Source of the DNA: Gigantopelta aegis
Taxonomy: Eukaryota > Mollusca > Gastropoda > Neomphalida > Peltospiridae
Direction: 5' to 3'
NCBI RefSeq assembly: GCF_016097555.1
Contig: NC_054707.1
Coordinates: 43,534,873 to 43,598,872 of the forward strand
Length of the DNA stretch: 64,000 nucleotides
Part shown: positions 1 to 8,413 of the stretch, in pieces
Position numbering within the stretch: position 1 is the first letter of the stretch
Layout: each line of letters begins with the position of its first letter
Translations under genes and position numbers: made by a program
Notes under the pieces: generated by a model
Seen by the model: the letters and a program-made list of their open reading frames with translations, nothing else
The model's database searches: none
What the model was told of the DNA's origin: nothing

Positions 1-389
1 AATTTTATTCATTTTGTTAAAGGGACACACCCTAGTTACAGCTAGTTGTTAACCATTACGGCATTGTTTTTCGCTATTAAACCCAGTTTTCCACAAATAA
101 AATTGCACTTTACTTACCGTTTATTATTTAGAATATATACTCTTCAAAAAAAGAAACGCAAACGGGTACAAATGGGTTATAACTCCGATTTTATGTTTCC
201 TACCGGTTCATGCTTTGTGAATATAAGGTCATTGCATGTCCCAAACACATTCCCACGGTTACATTCGATAAAACGCAGCTACTGTACAATAAAGTTCCAA
301 AATGTGAATATTCACAAAAATGCAGTCACGTGCAAACCATGTCACCACTGCACGTGCGTTGTCTGCACGTGCAACATGAACACCGACAG

Positions 390-397
390 TATAAAAG
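390..397 (+). promoter_or_regulatory. TATA box of the Tc1 transposase gene
   Basis: TATAAAAG lies 58 bases before the transposase ATG at 455. A start site 25-30 bases downstream would fall near 420. That places the upstream in-frame ATG at 404 outside the transcript and favours the ATG at 455. The same box occurs at equivalent places in the other two copies. Confidence 0.6.
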
Positions 398-454
398 TGC
401 AGGGTGTTCGCTTGCCTGGCCTCTGTATCTGGCCGACAGTTGACAATCCAGGAC

Positions 455-1462
455 ATGCCACGTCTCAGTGAAACGCAGAGAAACAATGCCATCGGCCGAC
501 TAGACGCAGGCGAATCCAGAACGGCCGTTGCCAGGGCATTCCATGTGTCCCCAAGCACCATCTCCAGACTGTGGGACCGTTACCAGCAACATGGATCAAC
601 ACGTGACCTCCCTAGATCCGGTCGACCACGGGTCACTACCCCCGGGCAGGACCGCTACATCCGGGTACGCCACCTTCGGGAACGATTGACTACTGCCACC
701 TCCACAGCCGCAGCAATACCAGGTTTGCGCAGGATATCCGACCAGACCGTACGGAACCGCCTACGTGAGGTAGGAATTCGTGCCAGACGTCCAGTTCGAG
801 GTGTCATCTTAACACCACAACACCGTCGACTCCGACTGCAGTGGTGCCAGATTCATCGACAATGGCATCAACTGCGATGGAGACAGGTGTGGTTCAGTGA
901 CGAGTCCCGATTTCTGCTCCGACGTCATGATGGAAGATGTCGCGTGTATAGGCGTTGTGGTGAACGTTATGCGGCAAACTGCGTGCAGGAAGTGGACAGA
1001 TTCGGCGGGGGTAGTGTCATGGTGTGGGCAGCCATCTCACACACTGGCAGAACTGACCTGGTCCACGTGCAGGGCAACCTGAATGCACAGGGCTACATTG
1101 ACCAGATCCTCCGGCCACACATCGTTCCAGTTATGGCCAACGCCAACGCAGTGTTCCAACATGACAACGCCAGGCCTCACACAGCACGTCTCACAACGGC
1201 TTTCCTACAGAACAACAACATTAATGTCCTTCCTTGGCCATCGATATCACCGGATTTGAACCCAATTGAGCATCTATGGGACGAGTTGGACCGACGCCTC
1301 CAACAGCGACAACCACAGCCCCAGACCCTGCCCGAGCTGGCAGCAGCCTTGCAGGCCGAGTGGGCCACCATCCCCCGGGACGTCATCCATACTCTGGTTG
1401 CTTCAATGGGCAGGCGGTGCCAGGCAGTTGTCAACACACGCGGAGGCCACACCCGGTATTGA
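455..1462 (+). CDS. Tc1-like transposase (DD34E), intact
   Basis: The 335-residue protein begins MPRLSETQRNN and has the usual Tc1 length of about 340. It would cut at the element's inverted repeats and paste into TA sites in the nucleus. The N-terminal 110 residues hold two helix-turn-helix DNA-binding units (RTAVARAFHVSPSTISRLWDRY, then the SDQTVRNRLREVGI stretch) joined by a GRPR-type hook (SGRPRVTT). The catalytic core follows: WFSDESRF (first D), HDNARPH (second D) and SPDLNPIEHLWDEL (E). I count 34 residues between the second D and the E, giving DD34E. The open frame extends upstream to an ATG at 404, but the TATA box at 390 makes that start unlikely. No stop or frameshift is visible, so an active enzyme is plausible but unproven. 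Confidence 0.93.
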   Translation: MPRLSETQRNNAIGRLDAGESRTAVARAFHVSPSTISRLWDRYQQHGSTRDLPRSGRPRVTTPGQDRYIRVRHLRERLTTATSTAAAIPGLRRISDQTVRNRLREVGIRARRPVRGVILTPQHRRLRLQWCQIHRQWHQLRWRQVWFSDESRFLLRRHDGRCRVYRRCGERYAANCVQEVDRFGGGSVMVWAAISHTGRTDLVHVQGNLNAQGYIDQILRPHIVPVMANANAVFQHDNARPHTARLTTAFLQNNNINVLPWPSISPDLNPIEHLWDELDRRLQQRQPQPQTLPELAAALQAEWATIPRDVIHTLVASMGRRCQAVVNTRGGHTRY

Positions 1463-2415
1463 CTCCAGATGACCTTGACCTTGGTGGTGTGTCCTATCAC
1501 TTACTCACAATGGACTAGAGTGAATTGTGAACAATCCTGCAACATTTGGTAATTATCGGACTCACCATTCAATAATTAAATCAATTCTCCAAATGTTACA
1601 ATGTGGTTTTGCGTTTCTTCTTTTGAAGAGTATACATTTCCATTCACCTGAAGTGTTTTTGGTAATCCTGGTAATCCTGGTGTTTGTAATACCACAAAAT
1701 GCATTTTTCGTATTTCTGAAAAACGGATGCAGGTTTGAGAAAAAAATGTTGAGCAGACAAGGTCTAATCTATTTTTAGACGGGATATTTCCATTTCAATG
1801 TCACAGACATTGGTATACCACGTGACCGTTATCATTTTGGTTCGGTTTGTTTTCTTGTGCACGGTTCGCGCAATCAACATCCGATTTGTTGTTGTTCATT
1901 TGTGAGATTTTTCTTCACAGTTCGTGAACAGTTTCAGTAACAATAAAGTTCATACAAGTAAGTATCTCAATACAAAACGTTACAAACCCTTAAAACCAAT
2001 AATTTTGCTAAGTCCTACGATATCTGGAGAGGGGATACAACCAGGACAGAACAGTTGGAACATGTCCAGGAGAGGTGAAAAGAACGCACCCCAAGTCTGT
2101 GAAATTTGTCATGACGTAGGCATTGTAGGCATTGTTGTGCTTCGAGCGACATCTACCGGTGACATCAGAATACAAACTTTCAAAATTATTTCAAGCAATT
2201 GGGACATGGGGATTCCCATGGTATTTATCGATATAAAACCTGCTTTTTCACTCCATTTGATAAAAACGTGATCTAAGTGTGTTACAGGTTTGTAGATTAA
2301 CCAAATTATAATTTATTTTCGCTGGATGGAACTAGGGTGTGCGGCTTTAAGTAAATAATAAAAAATAGTAAAAAATTAATTAATTAATATGTATTTAGTT
2401 ATTTCCATAATTAAG

Positions 2416-2565
2416 AGGTGCGGATCCAGGGCTTTGTGAAAAAAAATGGGTGGGGTGTCGGGCATGGTAAGAGGTGTTTGATTGGGCTTTTATTATTTTT
2501 TACGACAGTGAAAAAAAAAAGAGGGCACATGCCCCTCAGCACCCCAACCCCCTGGATCTGCACTT
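2416..2565. mobile_element. Short hAT-like MITE
   Basis: A 150 bp foldback has the left end GGTGCGGATCCAGGG and the right end CCCCTGGATCTGCACTT, imperfect inverted repeats of each other. The GTGCGGATCCAGG terminus resembles hAT-type MITEs. The interior is homopolymer-rich and non-coding. A related but incomplete end lies near 3866-3900. I see no clear target duplication. Confidence 0.5.
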
Positions 2566-2934
2566 GAATAGGAAACCTTGTTCCCAAATAATGTACAGCA
2601 TTGAACAATTCACAATGTTATTGACATACAGTATCATACATGACATAATGTTGCACATTAATTAACTGAGTTATGTGCAGCTATTGTATAACAATGCATA
2701 TTAATATTTACCCCATTAAACAATGTTAGATATACGCCCATTTTTTTCAATCCCCAATCCCTAAAATCAATACCTTAAACATCATCATTCAGAAATTTAC
2801 CATATGGATGTATCTAACAGTTAGAAGTATATGCATACGGTCATTACTGTTGTATTTAAAGATTTGTTATGAGCTTTATGAATGTTTTATTGGAAACTTA
2901 TTCCTATGGTGGGAGGTTCATACATTGCTATGAA

Positions 2935-3113
2935 AAAATAAAGTTTCTTTTGCTTAACAACACCACTAGAGCACATTGATTTGTTAATCATCAGCTATTG
3001 GATGTCAAACATATGGTCATTTTCACAGTCATAGAGAGGAAACCTGCTACATTTTTCCATTAGTAGCAAGGGATCTTTTACCGGTATATGCACCATCACA
3101 CAGACAGAATAGC
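2935..3113 (-). mobile_element. 5'-truncated SINE with 13 bp target duplication
   Basis: The minus strand carries the 3' half of a molluscan-type SINE with a tail ending in an AAACTTTAT-like stretch. On the plus strand it reads AGTTTCTTTTGCTTAAC, then the GGAAACCTGCT and AGCAAGGGATCTTTTA body motifs shared with the other SINEs here. It is flanked by ACATTGCTATGAA at 2922-2934 and 3114-3126. The tRNA-like head is absent, as expected from incomplete reverse transcription. Confidence 0.8.
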
Positions 3114-3208
3114 ACATTGCTATGAACTATCTATATTTTTAAAGTTATCTGTTATCACACGAAATGTTCAGGTATAGAGACTGCATGATACTGTGGAATC
3201 ACTTTTAT

Positions 3209-3600
3209 ATGACCGGCCTCAGTGGCATCGTGGTTAGGCCATCGGTCTACAGGCTGGTAGGTAATGGGTTCGGATCCCAGTCGAGGCATGGGATTTTTAA
3301 TCCAGATACCGACTCCAAACCCTGAGTGAGTGCTCTGCAAGGCTCAGTGGGTAGGTGTAAACCACTTGCACTGACCAGTGATCCATAACTGGTTCAAAAA
3401 GACCATGGATTGTGCTATCCTGCCTGTGGGAAGCCCAAATAAAAGATCCCTTGCTGCTAATCGGAAAGAGTAGCCCATGTAGTGGCGACAGGAGGTTTCC
3501 TCTCAAAATCTGTGTGGTCCTTAACCATATGTCTGACATCATATAACTGTAAATAAAATGTGTTGAGTGCGTCCTTAAATAAAACATTTCTTTCTTTCTT
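3209..3600 (+). mobile_element. tRNA-headed SINE, full length, (TTTC)n tail
   Basis: The head begins GACCGGCCTCAGTGGCATCG and shows a polymerase III A-box-like stretch (GTGGTTAGGCC) and a B box (GGGTTCGGATCCC). The body holds the GATCCCTTGCTGCTAATCGG block and the 3' part ends ACATTTCTTTCTTTCTT. A 10 bp duplication, TCACTTTTAT, flanks it at 3199-3208 and 3601-3610. This is a typical LINE-mobilised SINE. Copies of the same body occur at 4250, 14862, 38583 and 51431 with different heads or truncations. Confidence 0.9.
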
Positions 3601-4249
3601 TCACTTTTATTTGTGGTGATAAAATTTTCGTATGATTCGTGGACTAGTGCAGTCAACTAGTAATATGAAGTTATGATACTACCTTTTTGATCCACAAAGT
3701 TAAATACCCAACGAAATGTGTATTTTAGGAAAACCATGAATTAAAGCCCATGGAAATAGAGGATTTCATAGTATATTTGGTCATGTTGCTGCTGATCAGG
3801 TATTGGCAGGAAACCAATTTACTAGAGAAATGAGAGCTCATACATAACATCTCAAGCACTTCACAGGCGCGGATTCAGGATTTCTGAAAGGGGGGTGGGG
3901 AGTCCAAATGTGATGACTGATCTCTCCTTTACACAGATTCGCTACTGCTTCAACATTTAATCTTTTTGCAGTTACGGTAATAAGTTTCATAGAATAGAAA
4001 TACAGAAACCTTCATCAAAGACTGATTAAAATATAGACTTGATTGGCAGTGATGTATGGTCTTATTTCTGTGGTCCAAGGTGACGATTTCTTAAGTTACT
4101 TAACATAATTAAAATTTTCATATTTTGATGAATGGTAATTTTTATTCTATTTCCGACAGTACTTTAGTGCTTCTCATGTTGTGTTTACAACCTTGGGTAG
4201 TGGGTGATGATCACTGGAATGAGTATCACTCTGTACTCACATTGGGACA

Positions 4250-5040
4250 AGGGAGGGACGTAGCCCAGTGGAACAGCGCTCGCTCGATGAGTGGTCGGTG
4301 TGGGATCGATCCCCGTCGGTGGGCCCATTTGGCTATTTCTCGTTTCAGCCAGTGCACCACGACTGGTACATCAAAGGCTGTGGTAGGTACTACCCTGTCT
4401 GTGGGATGGTGCATATAAAAGATCCCTTGCTGCTAATCGAAAAAAGAGTAGTCCATGAAGTGTCGACAGCAGGTTTACTCCCACAATATCTGTGTGGTCT
4501 TTAGGTCTCACTACACAGATCACTTCCGGGTGACAGTTCATTCATCACGGTCCACTATAGTTCCTAATTGTGACACATGTTATGGTTCACATATTCACTT
4601 CTAGGAAATGGTGAAGAATTAAAACAATATGTATGTTTAATGGTAAGCCTTCTGGCTGTATTTTGCCCATGTTATTTTGTAATATTGTGCATCGACCTTT
4701 TGGGACATGGGTATATAGCGCAAGTGACAGCCGGAGTGAATCAGTTAATGAACCACCTGTTCGGACCGGTACTACAGCCAGATGCGGTCATATAGCAAAA
4801 AACTGAGACGGAAATGTTCTCAATTTTGGAGTGAAAATAAATGCTTATATAATGTATGTTCGCAATGGTGTATGTTGTTGGTGCCAACGAGAACCCATTC
4901 TTCGCTTGAAGTTGGGCAGTTTAACATGGGTTTCAATGGCAGATGACATCTGTGTAGTGAGACCTTAACCATATATCTGACGCCATATAACCGTAAATAA
5001 AATGTGTTGAGTGCATCGTTAAATAAAATATTTCTTTCTT
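4250..5040 (+). mobile_element. tRNA-headed SINE interrupted by a MITE
   Basis: This SINE has a different head from the one at 3209 (GGGACGTAGCCCAGTGG, with B box GGGATCGATCCCC) but the same body and (TTTC)n tail. Its 13 bp target duplication, TCACATTGGGACA, lies at 4237-4249 and 5041-5053. A 461 bp MITE at 4504-4964 splits the body before the TTAACCATATATCTGAC segment. The open frames at 4125-4504 are products of this repeat and not genes. Confidence 0.9.
4504..4964 (+). mobile_element. PIF/Harbinger-like MITE in a SINE
   Basis: The ends are GGTCTCACTACACAGAT and ATCTGTGTAGTGAGACC, perfect inverted repeats. The 3 bp target TTA is duplicated at 4501-4503 and 4965-4967; intact SINE copies have a single TTA there. 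A 3 bp TWA target is typical of PIF/Harbinger elements. Copies: 17485-17933, nearly full length, and a 3' remnant at 47666-47723. No transposase is present. The open frame 4577-4795 is inside it and its counterpart at 17615 is not conserved as a protein. Confidence 0.85.
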
Positions 5041-5053
5041 TCACATTGGGACA

Positions 5054-6439
5054 TATTGCTATGGTTTAATGGATATGATCACATGAACTACAGTTGTTGG
5101 TGTACCAGTACTTTACTAACATGTATATGCTCATCAGTTGCCACTTGGAATCCTTCATCAATGTTTATATGATAATTTTATAGTTCAAAGGCCCAAAGCA
5201 CACAATTCAATCAATTAGAATCAGGTATACTCCTTGAACTCAATGAAGCATATTGCACAGATTACTTACAGCAAATAATGCTGACCAGGAAGAGAATATT
5301 GTGCTGATCATAAAGAATTAATGGCTACCCACATAGGCGTACAGGCTCCCATTTTTTGCTCCCCATATCAATATCTAAAGGTAATTGTGAAATTACTTGG
5401 CAAGTCAATCTTGATTGTTCAAGAAACAGGTAATTGGATCAAAGTCCAAAACCTGAAGGGAACAAAATGTTTGAGAAATCTGCTGACAGTCAGACAAATA
5501 TTGTAGTTGATTGCTACAAGTATTTAACCTATAACTATGTAAAAGAAATAAATGCACAATTTAGGTATATACAAACATGTAAGTATACAAACATGTAAGA
5601 AGGATACCAATGCCTCATAATTGGTTGAGCAGAAAGCAATGTTACTGTGAATAAACAGGAATGCTCTGAACAAATAATGTGTAAAGTGTATGGCATGACA
5701 GTAGACAAGGTACGAAATGTTCTGTCTCAGAAACTGAAAGGTCCAAAATATAATGTTTGCAGACCTGTCAACCTTCCCGATTTACGCAGGAGTCTCTTGG
5801 ATCTGTATCTCCCGAGCAAGCAATAAGTATCCCGAGAAATTGAAAATTTTCAAAAACATTTTTTTTTTCACCATGGGTTTTGTGAAATACATATTAAAAG
5901 GGAAATAAATTCTTAAGGGAAAATCATGAAAATGTGTGAAAATTGCCGTTTACGAATGGGGAAATGTGGGATAAAACCATGCTAAAACAAATGCTCGCAT
6001 ATATGTCACATTTCGGTCAAATTGGACCTGACTTTGAGATGTGTGTATTTTATTCAAAAATTGTAAACATTTTTGTTAAGCAACCATTTTTTAATTACTT
6101 ATTTAACACCAGAAGGCAATATTTATGTGTATTTGTATGCCCTTTAACAATACACACCAAACGTGAAGAGGGAATATAAGCATAATACTAATTTATTAAA
6201 ATATTCCAAAAATACAAGATTTTATTATGGTTTTAAATTTTTACCCCCAAAAATCATATTTAGCATGCAGTTTCGAGAGGGGATTTTTAATATGTCATGC
6301 CAGATACATATATGAATGCAAAAAAACAACACACATCATTTCTGTTCTAATTAATTTTGTTTTGGGTTTACATAATTTTTGGGTTAAATTGACTGGACTG
6401 TAATGAAGAAAATATAATTTCAAACTCCATGAGCAGATG
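5054..6439. other. AT-rich non-coding stretch
   Basis: I see no convincing gene. Around 5760-5830 a segment beginning CAGACCTGTCAACCTTCCCG resembles the terminus of a dispersed hAT-like repeat, but I could not find its other end. The open frames at 5321-5506 and 5943-6179 are short, AT-rich and lack any motif I recognise. Confidence 0.4.
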
Positions 6440-6978
6440 ATATATATACATATATATTCTTCACTTCAATGGCAGATATTTTCAAATCATAAATAAACAC
6501 AACATTTTTGTTAATTGTTAATCCCAAATTTGTTTACACATATAAAATAATCTGTTAAAATAGTCAATTAATTCGTAATCTGTTAATTTGAACTGTTCTG
6601 GTTACACTATAAATGTCCTCTACGACAGATGACTAAAACTTACTTTATTAATTAACTTTGATAAATAAATAAAATAATATGCACTGGATACATATTCATA
6701 TTGTTGAAAAAAATAAATATAGCTATACCTTATTAAATACACATGTACACAGACTTCTTGTTTGTAACTGATGTCAGAATTAAATGTCTTAAACATGACC
6801 TGTATGACACCGACAGTTAATACAATTCAGTATTTGTAGTAAATGTTATTTTTATTAAATGACGGATAATTGTAATTTCAATTACTATATATGAATGTAC
6901 ATGTATTTACATATTTAAACAATATTAACGTGTACTAATTTATAACTAACCAAAAGGTGGCATACAAACAAACTTCCC
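6440..6978 (+). repeat. Duplicated AT-rich block (pairs with 44805-45222)
   Basis: From the ATATATATTCTTCACTTCAA motif onward the sequence runs parallel to 44805-45222 with small indels. Landmarks are TTCGTAATCTGTTAATTTG, TTCTGGTTACACTATAAATG and CAGACTTCTTGTTTGT. The last part, 6813-6978, is separately repeated at 11228-11389 (landmarks GACGGATAATTGTAATTTC and CCAAAAGGTGGCATACAAAC). It is non-coding. Confidence 0.8.
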
Positions 6979-7926
6979 GAATATCGCACTAAAAACCCAG
7001 CGAAAACCTTAATTAAAGGCAAAAAAACAACTGGGAAAAGCGATAGACTAGTGTACATCACTTATAGTCCAGTCAAATTAGCTCAAAAAAGTGGTCGACC
7101 CACAAGTAATTGCAACAGAATTGATTTTAATGTTTTTTAAATCCGAAATACCTCATCTACAACATATTAAAAATATCAAGGCGTAGTCGAGGGGGAAAGT
7201 GCATAAAATTGTATGTATATGACCCATATGAGAAATATTGGCGAGTGTGTTTTATTAGAGGGTAGGGATACATTTTCCAACATAACTTTCTTATTAATTG
7301 GTATATTTTTAAAAATTATTTATCATCTTAAAGATCTTTTTTTGTAAAATATAATTTTGTAAAAACAATTAATCTATGACGTCACAATATCGCCATAATT
7401 ATCTCCCCTTCAGCAAATCCACAATTTTTCATATCTTTACATTAAAATGTTTGTTCTAAAACTATTTTTTTGGAAAAATTATGAACTAAAAGTGATTTAA
7501 ATTGTAATAATATGTATGAATAAATTAGTTGGTATGTTTTTTGTTATTCAGGTGATTTATGTGAACTTTTATATTTGAGCATTGTAAACATACACTTTTT
7601 AAAATCATTGTCAACTGTTTTCTTTGTGTTTCTGTTATTGCATTGTCCCTCTTTGTGCATTTGTGTAATCTATAATATAATAATGCAAGGCCGTTTTAAC
7701 AGTTTCTGACCGTTCTGATAGCTTCTTATCTCTTGATTTGTACTTATGACTGCTTTTTTATACTTGACTGAAGCTGCACTTCGCAAGGATCTTTTGCACT
7801 CAGGACTAGTCTACTACTACACATCATGTTAAACATTGCATACAAATATTAATTCCACAAATACAACGGCATTGGAAGCCGCCATCTATGTCATTTAACG
7901 TACATGTGTCTATATACACGACTGTA
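6979..7926. other. AT-rich stretch with no recognisable feature
   Basis: I find no open frame, inverted repeat or repeat family I can name. Confidence 0.4.
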
Positions 7927-7951
7927 TATATATATATATATATATATATGT
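7927..7951. repeat. (TA)n microsatellite
   Basis: About 12 TA units sit just left of a TTAA-type MITE fragment. Confidence 0.9.
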
Positions 7952-7958
7952 AAATTTA

Positions 7959-8098
7959 TTAAAGGCATATTGTCACAGACCACTGACCTATTTAATGGTC
8001 TAACAAAGTATTACCCGAACAAAAATAATTTGATTTGTTCCTAAATGTACTTTATTCAACCATCTTCAATAACCACCATACTCCATTTATTAATTAAA
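7959..8098 (+). mobile_element. Left part of a TTAA MITE
   Basis: The segment beginning TTAAAGGCATATTGTCACAG and holding CCTATTTAATGGTCTAAC matches the left part of the complete MITE at 34888-35213. The right end is missing here. Confidence 0.7.
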
Positions 8099-8413
8099 AG
8101 CAAAAAAACAACAACTGATAAAAACGCAATATAGTGTACATCACTTAACTGTGCTTCACAATTACAGTCGCTTAATACATCTTCCTAAATTACATAAAAG
8201 GAGTGTGAAAGGGGTGGATGGTGGGATAAAGCAAAGTTTTTGTTTATTTACCTGTGATTCGCTCGAAAGGCAGAATTCTTCCTCAGAGTGCAGAAGTCTT
8301 CTGATTGGTTAATCTATTTATTATTAATTGGAAGTTTGAGCATGATCATCTGGTGTAACATTGGTAGTCACTAACTGTAATGTCCACATATGAATACAGG
8401 ACAGGAGTTATAA

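Larger units (their letters stand above)
138..1632 (+). mobile_element. Complete Tc1-like DNA transposon, copy 1
   Basis: A 1495 bp element has 25 bp terminal inverted repeats at 138-162 and 1608-1632 that differ at one position and begin TACTCTTCAAAA. TA duplications flank it at 136-137 and 1633-1634. The uninterrupted paralogous site at 32170-32182 reads straight across a single TA, so the boundaries are exact. It encodes one intact transposase. Two further copies in the window (36003-37482 and 41542-43039) are nearly identical to it, which suggests recent mobility. Confidence 0.96.
17..2350 (+). mobile_element. TTAA-flanked Kolobok-like element, split by Tc1
   Basis: A non-autonomous DNA element is bounded by TTAA at 17-20 and 2347-2350. 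Its ends are imperfect inverted repeats, AGGGACACACCCTAG at the left and CTAGGGTGTGCGGCTTT at the right. A second copy at 32056-32895 aligns along the whole length except for the Tc1 transposon at 138-1632. TTAA target duplications and AGGG-type termini fit the Kolobok superfamily, though piggyBac also uses TTAA. I see no transposase in it. The short open frames it contains, such as 1924-2271, look like chance. Confidence 0.75.

Noticed and set aside
404-454. Upstream in-frame ATG of the Tc1 transposase
   Set aside because: The TATA box at 390-397 predicts a transcript start near 420, so the ATG at 455 is preferred.
46-471. 141-codon open frame at the window start
   Set aside because: It crosses from the Kolobok-like element into the Tc1 5' region and reads through terminal repeats; equivalent frames at 37149 and 41576 follow the Tc1 copies.
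1177-1518. Other-frame ORFs within the Tc1 copies (also 36120-36741 and 42300-42922)
   Set aside because: They are shadows of the GC-rich transposase gene and are conserved only because the DNA is.
3205-3290. tRNA gene suggested by A and B boxes
   Set aside because: The boxes belong to SINE heads with target duplications; no cloverleaf or acceptor stem closes.
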